A stretch of 64,000 bases of DNA, taken from NCBI RefSeq assembly GCF_004028095.1, contig NZ_SBHM01000007.1, positions 2,480,001-2,544,000 of the forward strand, given 5' to 3'. Made by a program: the position numbers and the translations under genes. Positions 40,101 to 47,681 of this stretch are shown piece by piece. Origin of the DNA: Paenarthrobacter ureafaciens (GTDB lineage: Bacteria; Actinomycetota; Actinomycetes; Actinomycetales; Micrococcaceae). The notes below the pieces were generated by a model that was given only the letters and a program-made list of their open reading frames with translations, was not told the DNA's origin and ran no database searches. Positions within the stretch are counted from its first letter, which is position 1, and every line of letters begins with the position of its first letter.

Positions 40101-40259
40101 CTCCCAATCCTCAAGGTCGCTGCTGCGGTAGCAGTCGAACCCTGTGGCAGGACCGGACCAGATGTTCTTGTCCGTGCTGCCGAAGAGCAAATACCCGGCG
40201 TCGTCGGGCAGTGTGAGGAGGAACGGGTCACGGATTTGGATGTCTGCCAGCTTGGTCAA
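37188..40259 (-). CDS. Two-domain glycosidase: GH43-like beta-propeller fused to a six-hairpin (alpha/alpha) domain
   Basis: A 1023-residue protein without a signal peptide. Residues 1-300 look like a five-bladed GH43-type propeller: IRDPFLL (D11, the expected base), YWAPEVHGYQGRYFMFA, LDGTLHIDAGGTPWLVF (D127) and VTDGPFLHRMANGKLIMLWSG. At the last site many GH43 enzymes have Glu-Gly-Pro and here it is Asp-Gly-Pro. From about residue 315 (DPRSPVSVGNGEFAF) a GH65/GH95-like region runs to the end, with GRFHLEMHWWHAAHF, PHPIYLAELAYRA and GWDYPVMAMTAARLEDPEAA. It probably acts in the cytoplasm on an imported oligosaccharide. TTG start with GGAGG upstream. Confidence 0.75.
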   Translation of the reverse strand: MTKLADIQIRDPFLLTLPDDAGYLLFGSTDKNIWSGPATGFDCYRSSDLEDWEGPIPAFRPSPGFWSKEQYWAPEVHGYQGRYFMFATFTAPGHCRGTQILSAESPEGPYTPWSDGPVTPRDWECLDGTLHIDAGGTPWLVFCHEWKQVNDGTIVAHQLSHDLRTTVGEPTVLFAASEAPWSRALDVPAVADREAPVYVTDGPFLHRMANGKLIMLWSGFGDHGYAMGIARSASGTVLGPWVQEPEPIWGRDGGHGMIARKLDGGLILTLHQPNQSPHERAAFFALRETEDSVVLDVPCPGAGNLIDREDLVRRHNVTQQELDPRSPVSVGNGEFAFTMDLTGLQTLPGCYPVGARGELPAGTLLGTQAQWGWHSVPPASPHDLAGSTVLYDSPRGPVPYVDMVGDIVNDRETGTSAAETWLRANPHRLDLGRIGFRMVRDGLDRGITPEDITQATQTLDLWSGTVTSTFTLAGQQVKVTTACHPSRDELGFRVESPALGSGLVVGIDFPYGSESWHDAADWSKPGAHSTVLDGQWVAHRELDDSRYDVAIAGEELVVEQTGLHSLRIAPQSQSTVLDFSLTFTPGEGGDCTPRGNNHHSGAAPAEGFDADPASGVVPSSDGAGSRVAAAAAAHWPRFWTSGGAIELNATNDPSAKELERRIVLSQYVTAINCAGSLPPQETGLVCNSWRGRFHLEMHWWHAAHFALWNRTELLLPSLRWYSSILEASRQTAKQQGFEGVRWPKQVGPDGRESPSTIGTFLIWQQPHPIYLAELAYRATPDREVLEEFAGIVFESAAFMASFAHPTGRGFELGPPLVPAQESYGFMRGEVSNPTFELAYWQWALRVAAQWRERLGIDPVPLWEEVADNLVTPHVTDGVYAAIDVEPFTIRTDHPSMLCALGVLPRTGLIDPAIMKATLADVLAEWDWASTWGWDYPVMAMTAARLEDPEAAVDALLMTAGKNTVLANGHNRQTDSLPLYLPGNGGLLAAVALMAAGWDNGPARHAPGFPADWTVKWEGLVQAP

Positions 40260-40284
40260 GGGAGAGCCTCCGGGGCGTCGGCGA

Positions 40285-40307
40285 AATAGTTAACAGCGGG
40301 AACTATT
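40285..40307. promoter_or_regulatory. Inverted repeat AATAGTT-N9-AACTATT in the glycosidase upstream region
   Basis: Perfect 7-bp arms at 40285-40291 and 40301-40307 lie 26-48 bp upstream of the glycosidase start, in the divergent promoter region shared with the binding-protein gene. Confidence 0.4.
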
Positions 40308-40325
40308 GACGCACTCTATCGTAGT

Positions 40326-40337
40326 TGATACGTTTCA
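40326..40337. promoter_or_regulatory. Candidate LacI-family operator TGATACGTTTCA
   Basis: A 12-bp near-palindrome with the central CG typical of LacI/GalR sites (one imperfect pair) lies 36-47 bp before the binding-protein ATG. No LacI-family gene is in the window. Confidence 0.4.
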
Positions 40338-40372
40338 GGAACCGTTTTCTGAGCGTAAAGGAAGCTTACCCA

Positions 40373-41676
40373 ATGGTGCGTAAACCTGTACTGAGTGTCC
40401 GAAAAACAATGGCCTTTGTCGTGGCCATGGGCCTTGCCGGCCTGGCCACGGGCTGTGCCGGCGGCGGCAGCAACAACCAGCCCGAGGATGGTCCGGTGGA
40501 GATCAGGTTCTCCTGGGGGGCAACGCATCAAGGGCCGAGCTGACCAACAAGGCAATCGCGGAGTTCGAGGCCGCCAACCCGAACATCAAAGTAAAACCCG
40601 AGTATGGCGACATCAACGGCTACTTCGACAAGCTGGCCACCCAAGTCGCAGCCAATGACGCTCCGGACGTCATTACCATGGGTGGAGCCTACCCCGCCGA
40701 GTACGCCAACCGCGGCGCCCTCCTGGACCTGTCGAAAGTCAGCGGGTCGCTTGATCTCTCCAAGCTGGACCAGGGCGCCGTGGAAAACGGTCAGGTGAAG
40801 GGTACCCAATACGGTGTGTCCACGGGCGCCAACGCCCTGGCGATCGTGGTCAACCCTGCTGTCTTCCAGGCCGCCGGCGTCGAAATGCCGGACGACAACA
40901 CCTGGAGCTGGGACGACTTCGCCAAAATCGCCAAGGAAGTTACTGAAAAGAGTCCCAAGGGAACGTACGGCACTGCGACCGTTCTGACCCATGACTCCCT
41001 GGACGCCTTCGCACGCCAGCGCGGTCAGTCCCTGTATACGCAGGACGGTCAGCTGGGCCTGGAAAAGGACACAGTGCAGGCCTACTTCGACTACTCACTG
41101 AAGCTCAGCGAATCGGGCGCTGCCCCCAGCGCCTCCGAGACAGTGGAAAAACTGAACGTCAGCACCGAGCAGACCCTTATGGGCATGGGCAAGGCCGGCA
41201 TGATGCTGACTTGGAGCAATTCGCTCTCTGCCCTCAGCAAGGCCTCCGGTGCCGAACTGAAGCTGCTCAAACTCCCGGGCGAAACCCCCACGCCGGGCAT
41301 CTGGCTCCAGTCCTCGCAGTTCTACACCATCTCCGCCCGCAGCAAGCACACCGACGCCGCAGCCAAGCTGGTGAACTTCCTGGTCAACAACGAGGCCGCG
41401 GGCAAGATCATCCAGAGCGACCGGGGCGTCCCCGGCAACTCGGCCATTCGCAGCGCGATCCAGGAGCAGCTCACGCCGCAGGGCAAGGTCGAGGCGGCCT
41501 ACATCGACCAGATCGGCAAGATGGAATTCGCACCCACCTACATCGGCCCTACAGGCTCCACCGCCGTTTCCGAGATCACGGCCCGCATCAATACCGAGGT
41601 CCTGTTCAAGCGGCTGAGCCCGGAGAAGGGCGCAGAACAGTGGCTGGCCGAAAGCAAGGCGGCCATCGGCAAGTAG
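40373..41676 (+). pseudogene. Frameshifted sugar ABC transporter substrate-binding lipoprotein (family 1)
   Basis: Reading frame 1 starts at ATG 40373 (AAAGGAAG upstream) with a lipoprotein signal, MAFVVAMGLAGLATGCAGGG, and runs through VEIRFSWGATHQGPS to a stop at 40541-40543. The rest of the protein continues in another frame as NASRAELTNKAIAEFEAANP, then ITMGGAYPAEYANRGALLDL to the C-terminus at 41676. Relatives have F-S-W-W-G-N at the join, so one T seems to be missing from the TGGTGGGG context; the sequence now has six Gs at 40515-40520. Corrected, it would be about 434 residues. No permease genes follow. It is either an inactivated gene or a sequencing error. Confidence 0.85.
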
Positions 41677-41678
41677 CA

Positions 41679-41744
41679 CCCAACTAAGTCGCAGCAGAGC
41701 GCGTTCTGGACGTCCGGAACGCGCTCTGCTGCGACCCAGTTGGG
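41679..41744. repeat. 66-nt palindromic element, copy 5 (GCGCGTT subtype)
   Basis: The arms pair over 33 nt with only three mismatched positions (AA/CC at positions 8-9 and T/G near the tip): CCCAACT, GTCGCAGCAGAGCGCGTTC and GGAC on the left, all repeated in complement. It begins 2 bp after the binding-protein stop and ends 6 bp before the convergent hydrolase stop. Confidence 0.9.
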
Positions 41745-41750
41745 GGGGGC

Positions 41751-42536
41751 CTAGGACGCTGGGTCCTCTTCGCGCAGCTCCACGTAGGGATCCGCCCACG
41801 CGCCGATGATCCGTGCCACCCGGGCAGCCTGGCCCTTGCCGGTGAGCAGGTGCTCACTGCCTTCAAGGGAAACGAAGCTCCGCGGATGCCGGGCCGTGCG
41901 GAAAATCTCGCTGGCGTTGTCGATCCCCACGGTGTTGTCCGTAGGGGAGTGCATCACCATGAGGGGCCTGTGCAAGGTGCGGATGCAATCGCGCAGGTCG
42001 GCCCGTTCCACATCCTCCACGAAGTGCCTGCGGATCTCCATCGGACGACCTCCGAGGTCCACCACTGCGCTGCCGTCGCGGCGGATGGCCTCGATCTCGG
42101 CGTCGAACATGTGCTCAACGTGCCTGGGCTCGTAAGGTGCGCCGACCGTCACCACCGCATTTGCCTCGGGAACGTCGCGGGCGACGGCAAGAACGGCCGC
42201 ACCACCAAAGGAGTGCCCCACCAGCAGGGAGATTCCCCGGCCCTGCTCGCGCATGAACTTAGCGGCCAGGATGGTGTCCGCCACCTTCACGCTGAAGGAA
42301 CCGGCCGACCACTCTCCGGCGGAGCCGCCCAACCCGAGGTTGTCGAAACGCAGCATCCCGATTCCCTGCTCCGCGAGGCCCTTGCAGATCCGGGAGGCGG
42401 CGGGGCTGTCCTTGCCCAGCGTCAGCCCGTGGGAGTAGACGCCCCACCCGCGGACGGGACCTTCCGGAACATCGATGATGCCCGCCAAAGCGTCCCCGGT
42501 GCTGCCCGTAAAGGTGATTTTCTCTGGGCGCGACAT
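41751..42536 (-). CDS. Alpha/beta hydrolase (serine hydrolase, OsmC-linked esterase-like)
   Basis: A 261-residue alpha/beta hydrolase. The nucleophile elbow is VGHSFGGAAVL (Ser about 110), the acid is probably Asp in MVMHSPTDNTVGI, and the histidine is in LEGSEHLLTGKG. The opening KITFTGSTGDALAGIIDVPEG resembles hydrolases that in other genomes are fused or adjacent to OsmC-type proteins; no OsmC gene is adjacent here, though an Ohr gene lies 7 kb away. The substrate is unknown. Confidence 0.82.
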   Translation of the reverse strand: MSRPEKITFTGSTGDALAGIIDVPEGPVRGWGVYSHGLTLGKDSPAASRICKGLAEQGIGMLRFDNLGLGGSAGEWSAGSFSVKVADTILAAKFMREQGRGISLLVGHSFGGAAVLAVARDVPEANAVVTVGAPYEPRHVEHMFDAEIEAIRRDGSAVVDLGGRPMEIRRHFVEDVERADLRDCIRTLHRPLMVMHSPTDNTVGIDNASEIFRTARHPRSFVSLEGSEHLLTGKGQAARVARIIGAWADPYVELREEDPAS

Positions 42537-42592
42537 GCGGCCTCCTTGGTGATTGGATCCGGCACGCTGTGGCCGGTTGATGATTAACGACG

Positions 42593-42626
42593 ACGGCGCC
42601 GCTCACCTGGAGGTGGGCGGCGCCGT
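42593..42626 (-). terminator. Terminator of the sdh operon
   Basis: ACGGCGCCGC pairs with GCGGCGCCGT, with an inner CACCT/AGGTG stem, 31 bp beyond the sdhB stop; read on the minus strand it is followed by CGTCGTTAATC. Confidence 0.8.
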
Positions 42627-42656
42627 TCTTCGCTGTGTTCCTTGGGGAACCGTGGA

Positions 42657-43439
42657 TCAGATCTTGCGGGACAGGATGGCCTGCTTGACCTCGGCGATGG
42701 CCTTGGTCACCTGGATGCCGCGGGGGCATGCCTCGGAGCAGTTGAAGGTGGTGCGGCAGCGCCACACGCCTTCCTTGTCGTTGAGGATCTCCAAGCGCAT
42801 GTCGCCGGCGTCATCACGGGAATCGAAGATGAAGCGGTGTGCGTTGACGATTGCTGCCGGACCAAAGTACTGGCCGTCGGTCCAGAAGACCGGGCAGGAG
42901 GAGGTGCAGGCGGCGCAGAGGATGCACTTGGTGGTGTCGTCGAAGCGCTCACGGTCTTCAACGGTCTGCAGGCGTTCCTTGGTGGGTTCGTGGCCCTTGT
43001 TGATGAGGAACGGCATGACTTCGCGGTAGGACTGGAAGAAGGGTTCCATGTCCACGATCAGGTCCTTCTCCACGGGAAGGCCCTTGATCGGTTCCACGAT
43101 GATGGGCTTGGACGTGTCCAGGTCCTTCAGCAGGGTCTTGCAGGCCAGGCGGTTACGGCCGTTGATGCGCATGGCATCGGATCCGCAAACACCGTGGGCG
43201 CAGGAGCGGCGGAAGGAAAGGCTTCCGTCAATGTCCCACTTGACCTTGTGCAGGGCATCCAGGACGCGGTCCGTGCCGTACATGGTCAGCTTGTACTCGT
43301 CCCAGCGGGCTTCGTCCGAAATCTCGGGGTCGAAGCGGCGCACCTTCAAGGTGATGTGGAACGTGGGGATCTCACCCTCGCCGGCAACGCTTGCGGGCAG
43401 CTCGATCTTGGAAGCGGGTTCCGCCATTTCGGTGGTCAT
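42657..43439 (-). CDS. sdhB: Succinate dehydrogenase iron-sulfur subunit
   Basis: A 260-residue subunit of respiratory complex II. The [2Fe-2S] cluster ligands are in SFRRSCAHGVCGSDAMRING and NRLACKTLL; the [4Fe-4S] and [3Fe-4S] ligands are in CILCAACTSSCPVFW and the downstream CSEACPRGIQVTKAI. The second cluster-1 cysteine context is normal. Its ATG overlaps the sdhA stop by one base (TAATG), indicating coupling. Confidence 0.97.
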   Translation of the reverse strand: MTTEMAEPASKIELPASVAGEGEIPTFHITLKVRRFDPEISDEARWDEYKLTMYGTDRVLDALHKVKWDIDGSLSFRRSCAHGVCGSDAMRINGRNRLACKTLLKDLDTSKPIIVEPIKGLPVEKDLIVDMEPFFQSYREVMPFLINKGHEPTKERLQTVEDRERFDDTTKCILCAACTSSCPVFWTDGQYFGPAAIVNAHRFIFDSRDDAGDMRLEILNDKEGVWRCRTTFNCSEACPRGIQVTKAIAEVKQAILSRKI

Positions 43440-45238
43440 TAGTACTTACGCTCCATTGGCTCGTAACGGGTGAAGACAACGGGCTTGGTCTCAAGACGGA
43501 TGCCCGCAACGGACTCGGCAGACGAGTCGGCGGTGACGGTGTTGTCCAGGTAAGCCATGGAGTGCTTCATGAACTTCTCGTCGTCGCGGTCCGGGAAGTC
43601 CTCGCGGTAGTGGCCGCCACGGGATTCCTCACGGTGCAGGGCACCGACAGTCATGACCTTGGCCATGTCGAGCAGGAAGCCAAGTTCAACGGCTTCCAGG
43701 AGGTCCAGGTTGAAGCGCTTGCCCTTGTCCTGAACGGTGACGTTCTTGTACCGCTCCTCGAAGGAAGCGATGTCGCGGAGGACCTGCTCCAGGGATTCCT
43801 TGGTACGGAACACCTGCATGTTGGCATCCATGGTGTCCTGCAGTTCCTTGCGGATCTGGGCCACACGCTCGGTGCCGGTACCGCTGAGCAGGCTGTCCAG
43901 GATTCCGCGGGTCATTGCTTCCGGGTTCTCCGGGAGTTCAACAAAGTCCGCGGTCTTGGAGTACTCCGCGGCCGCAATGCCTGCACGCTTGCCGAACACG
44001 TTGATGTCCAGGAGCGAGTTGGTGCCAAGGCGGTTGGAGCCGTGGACCGAAACGCAGGCCACTTCACCGGCGGCGTACAGGCCGGGAACAGTGGTGTCGT
44101 TGTCCTGCAGGACCTCGGTGGTGATGTTCGTGGGGATGCCGCCCATGGCGTAGTGGGCCGTGGGGAACACCGGCACGGGATCCGTGAACGGTTCAACACC
44201 AAGGTAGGTGCGGGCGAACTCGGTAATGTCCGGCAGCTTCGCTTCGATGTGCGCGGGCTCAAGGTGCGTCAGGTCAAGGAGGACGTAGTCCTTGTTCGGG
44301 CCGCAGCCGCGGCCTTCACGGACTTCGTTGGCCATGGCGCGGGCCACGATGTCGCGGGGCGCAAGGTCCTTGATGGTGGGGGCGTAACGCTCCATGAAGC
44401 GCTCACCCTCGGAGTTACGCAGGATGGCACCCTCACCGCGGGCACCTTCGGTGAGGAGGATGCCCAAGCCGGCGAGGCCGGTCGGGTGGAACTGGAAGAA
44501 CTCCATGTCTTCCAGGGGGATACCGCGGCGGAATGCGATGCCCATGCCGTCACCGGTCAGGGTGTGTGCGTTGGACGTGGTCTTGAAGACCTTGCCCGCG
44601 CCGCCGGAGGCGAACACCACGGACTTGGCCTGGAAGACGTGCAGCTCACCGGAAGCGAGATCGTAGGAGACGACGCCGGCAACGCGCTTCTGCTTGTAGG
44701 GCGTGCCGTCTTCGCGAACGGCATCTTCCTCAACCAGCAGCAGGTCAAGGACGTAGTACTCGTTGTAGAACTCAACGTTGTGCTTGACGCAGTTTTGGTA
44801 CAGCGTCTGCAGGATCATGTGGCCCGTACGGTCTGCTGCGTAGCAGGCGCGGCGGACAGGAGCCTTGCCGTGGTCGCGGGTGTGGCCACCGAAGCGGCGC
44901 TGGTCGATCCGGCCTTCGGGCGTGCGGTTGAAGGGCAGGCCCATCTTTTCCAGGTCCAGCACGGCGTCGATGGCTTCCTTGGCCATGACCTCGGCTGCGT
45001 CCTGGTCAACCAGGTAGTCGCCACCCTTGATGGTGTCGAAGGTGTGCCACTCCCAGTTGTCTTCCTCGACGTTGGCCAGTGCTGCACACATGCCACCCTG
45101 GGCTGCACCTGTGTGCGAGCGGGTGGGGTAGAGCTTGGTCAGTACCGCGGTGCGTGCACGCTGACCGGATTCGATCGCGGCGCGCATGCCGGCGCCACCT
45201 GCACCGACAATAACGACGTCGTACTTATGGACCTGCAT
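43439..45238 (-). CDS. sdhA: Succinate dehydrogenase flavoprotein subunit
   Basis: A 599-residue flavoprotein. [17 protein letters not shown] is the FAD site; [14 protein letters not shown] holds the His that links FAD covalently. [20 protein letters not shown] and [20 protein letters not shown], with the active-site Arg, are present, as is [20 protein letters not shown] (split near residue 370). ATG 45238 follows the fold start directly; an upstream TTG is less likely. It oxidises succinate to fumarate in the TCA cycle. Confidence 0.97.
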   Translation of the reverse strand: MQVHKYDVVIVGAGGAGMRAAIESGQRARTAVLTKLYPTRSHTGAAQGGMCAALANVEEDNWEWHTFDTIKGGDYLVDQDAAEVMAKEAIDAVLDLEKMGLPFNRTPEGRIDQRRFGGHTRDHGKAPVRRACYAADRTGHMILQTLYQNCVKHNVEFYNEYYVLDLLLVEEDAVREDGTPYKQKRVAGVVSYDLASGELHVFQAKSVVFASGGAGKVFKTTSNAHTLTGDGMGIAFRRGIPLEDMEFFQFHPTGLAGLGILLTEGARGEGAILRNSEGERFMERYAPTIKDLAPRDIVARAMANEVREGRGCGPNKDYVLLDLTHLEPAHIEAKLPDITEFARTYLGVEPFTDPVPVFPTAHYAMGGIPTNITTEVLQDNDTTVPGLYAAGEVACVSVHGSNRLGTNSLLDINVFGKRAGIAAAEYSKTADFVELPENPEAMTRGILDSLLSGTGTERVAQIRKELQDTMDANMQVFRTKESLEQVLRDIASFEERYKNVTVQDKGKRFNLDLLEAVELGFLLDMAKVMTVGALHREESRGGHYREDFPDRDDEKFMKHSMAYLDNTVTADSSAESVAGIRLETKPVVFTRYEPMERKY

Positions 45239-45299
45239 ACCAGATGCTCTCTCTTTCAAAAATTCAGATGGTCGGCGGAGTCTGTTCCGCTGGTCGGGT

Positions 45300-45317
45300 G
45301 GCCGGTTGGAACCGGCC
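45300..45317. other. Perfect hairpin between sdhD and sdhA
   Basis: GGCCGG-TTGGAA-CCGGCC (extending to 8 bp if the loop is tight) lies in the 90-bp sdhD-sdhA gap. It may affect mRNA processing or the ratio of subunits; no T-tract follows. Confidence 0.45.
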
Positions 45318-45328
45318 CGCCGGAACCG

Positions 45329-45790
45329 CTACGGTGCCGGGCAGAATCCACCCGGCAGCTGGACACCGTCGACTACGGGGCACGGGTCGAAGGTGAAGAT
45401 CACCAGGGTGCCGAGGATGACGATGACGAACGTGGCGGCATACAGGACACCCTTGAGCCAGAAGCGCGTGGAGTCCTTTTCCGCGTAGTCGTTGATGATG
45501 GTGCGGACGCCGTTGGTGCCGTGGAGCATCGCGAGCCAGAGCATGGCGAGATCCCAGAACTGCCAGAACGGATCGGCCCACTTGCCGGCCACGAAGCCGA
45601 AGTCGATGGCATGGATGCCTTCGCCCACCAGCAGGTTCACGAAGAGGTGACCGAAGATGAGGACCACCAGCACGACGCCGGACAGGCGCATGAAGAGCCA
45701 TGCGATCATCTCGAAGTTGCCGCGGCTGGAGCCGGAGCGGTTGTACTTGGGGGCGATCTTGCCCGAACGCGGGGCCTGGATAGTAGTCAT
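45329..45790 (-). CDS. sdhD: Succinate dehydrogenase membrane anchor subunit
   Basis: A 153-residue anchor with three helices (MIAWLFMRLSGVVLVVLIFGHL, FWQFWDLAMLWLAMLHGTNGVR, LYAATFVIVILGTLVIFTF). Histidines in LIFGHLFVN and AMLHGTNG are candidate heme ligands. It lies 3 bp after sdhC and 90 bp before sdhA. Confidence 0.92.
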   Translation of the reverse strand: MTTIQAPRSGKIAPKYNRSGSSRGNFEMIAWLFMRLSGVVLVVLIFGHLFVNLLVGEGIHAIDFGFVAGKWADPFWQFWDLAMLWLAMLHGTNGVRTIINDYAEKDSTRFWLKGVLYAATFVIVILGTLVIFTFDPCPVVDGVQLPGGFCPAP

Positions 45791-45793
45791 GGC

Positions 45794-46174
45794 TTAGTGG
45801 CCTCCCAGCGCGAGGGAAAGGTGGCGGATAGCGAAACCTGCGAACGTAACCAGCCACAGTGCAAGTACGACCCACAGCATTTGGCGCTGGTACTTTGCGC
45901 CCTTCTTCCAGAAGTCGATGGCGATCACGCGCAGGCCGTTGAAGGCGTGGAAGATGATCGCAGCGACCAGGCCCGTTTCACCCAGGGCCATGAGGGGGTT
46001 CTTGTAAGCGCCAATGACGGCGGTGTAGGCCTCCGGGGACACACGCACCAATGAGGTGTCCAGCACGTGGACCAACAAGAAGAAAAAGATCACTACACCG
46101 GTAATACGGTGTCCAACCCAGGACCACATGCCTTCACGGCCGCGGTACAAGGTGCCAGCTGGTTTTGTCGGCAC
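45794..46174 (-). CDS. sdhC: Succinate dehydrogenase cytochrome b556 subunit
   Basis: A 126-residue anchor with three helices. GMWSWVGHRITGVVIFFFLLVH carries the family signature (S/W..HR.TG) and heme-type His; IIFHAFNGLRVIAIDF is the second conserved region. GTG 46174 has AGGAAGG upstream. It is the first gene of sdhCDAB; TAGATT at 46264-46269 (minus strand) is a candidate -10, leaving a leader of about 80 nt. Confidence 0.93.
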   Translation of the reverse strand: MPTKPAGTLYRGREGMWSWVGHRITGVVIFFFLLVHVLDTSLVRVSPEAYTAVIGAYKNPLMALGETGLVAAIIFHAFNGLRVIAIDFWKKGAKYQRQMLWVVLALWLVTFAGFAIRHLSLALGGH

Positions 46175-46414
46175 TGAATAAACCTTCCTGCAACACAGCG
46201 GCGCTGGCATGGGATCCACGCGGGGGGAACGCCTGCTGCGAGAGCACTCGTAGCTCACGCCTAAATCTAGGCTTCGCTCACAGCTTATTCAATTCAGGAC
46301 CGGCTGCATTGCTTGGCCGTCCGGCGTTTCCTGCCTGTATTTCCGCCGATTTTTGGACAACATGAGACGAAAGCCACATCTGCGTCGTGCCCGGGTGCAA
46401 GGCACCGTGTCGGA

Positions 46415-46420
46415 TAAAGT
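46415..46420 (+). promoter_or_regulatory. Putative -10 (TAAAGT) of manC, leaderless
   Basis: TAAAGT is 6 nt before the GTG at 46427, with no ribosome binding site spacing available upstream in the presumed transcript. Confidence 0.5.
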
Positions 46421-46426
46421 GTTGAG

Positions 46427-47560
46427 GTGAGTACAGAAGACGCGACAATTCCGGAATCGCCATTGGACCGCTTTCATGCGGTAATTCCAGCCGGCGGTGT
46501 GGGGACCCGGCTGTGGCCGCTTTCGCGGGCCGCCGCGCCCAAATTCCTCCATGACCTGACCGGATCCGGCAGCACGTTGCTGAGGTCCACGTACGACCGC
46601 CTGGAGCCGTTGGCCGGTGAGCGGGTCCTCGTGGTGACCGGCGAAGCCCACCGTACAGCCGTGTGCCGCCAACTCCCCGAGGTAGGGGATGACGAGCTCG
46701 TGCTGGAAAGCGAGCCCAAGGATTCCGGTGCCGCGATCGGCCTTGCCGCCGCCATCCTGCACCGCCGCGATCCGGAGACCATCATGGGCTCCTTTGCCGC
46801 AGACCAGGTGATCAGCCCGGACGACCTCTTCCAGGACACCGTGCGCGAAGCGATCTTCACGGCCGCAACGGGCAAGATCGTGACCATCGGCATCAAGCCG
46901 ACCCACCCTTCCACCGGCTTCGGGTATATCCGCTCCGGAAAAGCCCTGAAGGTGGACGGCGCTCCGAACGCATTGGCCGTAGCCGAGTTCGTGGAGAAGC
47001 CCAGCGAAGACGTCGCCCGCAAATACGTGGAAGCAGGGGACTACGTCTGGAACGCGGGCATGTTCGTTGCACCAGTAGCCCTCATGCTCAAGCACCTCGA
47101 AGCCAACCAGCCCGAACTCTTCGCAGGCGTCCAGGAGATCGCGGAGGCTTGGGATACACCGCGCCGGGCGGAAGTCACGTCCCGTGTGTGGCCAACCCTG
47201 CCCAAGATCGCCATCGACTACGCCGTTGCTGAGCCGGCAGCGGCAGCCGGGGATGTCGCCGTCGTGCCCGGTACCTTCCGGTGGGACGACGTCGGCGACT
47301 TCGCCGCGATTGGCCGCCTCAACAACGCGGGCGACGTCGACGAAGTGACCGTCCTGGGTGAAGGCGCACGCGTTTTCGCGGAGAACGCAAGCGGTGTGGT
47401 GGTTACCGACACCAAGCGGGTGATCGCCCTCATCGGCATCAAGGACGTGGTCATCGTGGACACGCCGGACGCGCTGTTGGTGACCACCAAGGAGCACGCC
47501 CAGCGGGTCAAGGGCGCAGTGGATGCGCTCAAGGCCAGCGGAGATACCGACGTCCTCTAG
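46427..47560 (+). CDS. manC: Mannose-1-phosphate guanylyltransferase
   Basis: Makes GDP-mannose from mannose-1-phosphate and GTP for glycans and mannolipids. The 377-residue protein has the nucleotidyltransferase start VIPAGGVGTRLWPLSRAAAPKFL (GGxGTRLWP...PK), SFAADQVI, GIKPTHPSTGFGYI, VAEFVEKPS and YVWNAGMFVAP. The C-terminus lacks a phosphomannose-isomerase domain, so it is the monofunctional type. It stands alone, with a strong hairpin after the stop. Confidence 0.92.
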   Translation: MSTEDATIPESPLDRFHAVIPAGGVGTRLWPLSRAAAPKFLHDLTGSGSTLLRSTYDRLEPLAGERVLVVTGEAHRTAVCRQLPEVGDDELVLESEPKDSGAAIGLAAAILHRRDPETIMGSFAADQVISPDDLFQDTVREAIFTAATGKIVTIGIKPTHPSTGFGYIRSGKALKVDGAPNALAVAEFVEKPSEDVARKYVEAGDYVWNAGMFVAPVALMLKHLEANQPELFAGVQEIAEAWDTPRRAEVTSRVWPTLPKIAIDYAVAEPAAAAGDVAVVPGTFRWDDVGDFAAIGRLNNAGDVDEVTVLGEGARVFAENASGVVVTDTKRVIALIGIKDVVIVDTPDALLVTTKEHAQRVKGAVDALKASGDTDVL

Positions 47561-47592
47561 GTCCGATTCCTGGGGTTTGAACCCCGTAGCGG

Positions 47593-47644
47593 AAGCCACC
47601 CTTGGTTGCCTGCGACTGAACGCAGCGTAACCAAGAGGTGGCTT
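47593..47644 (+). terminator. Terminator after manC
   Basis: AAGCCACC-CTTGGTT pairs with AACCAAG-a-GGTGGCTT, with a TGCG/CGCA inner stem, then TCGGTCTTC. It lies 33 bp past the stop. Confidence 0.75.
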
Positions 47645-47669
47645 TCGGTCTTCGGGGGCCGTGGATGGC

Positions 47670-47675
47670 TAGAGT
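47670..47675 (+). promoter_or_regulatory. Putative -10 (TAGAGT) of the M20 amidohydrolase, leaderless
   Basis: TAGAGT sits 6 nt before the GTG at 47682, with no ribosome binding site. Confidence 0.55.
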
Positions 47676-47681
47676 TGTTTC

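Noticed and set aside
40325..40543. Independent 72-residue lipoprotein
   Set aside because: It is the N-terminal part of the frameshifted sugar-binding protein; the rest follows directly in another frame.
43391..46054. 887-codon plus-strand frame opposite sdhB-sdhA-sdhD
   Set aside because: Antisense shadow of the sdh operon.
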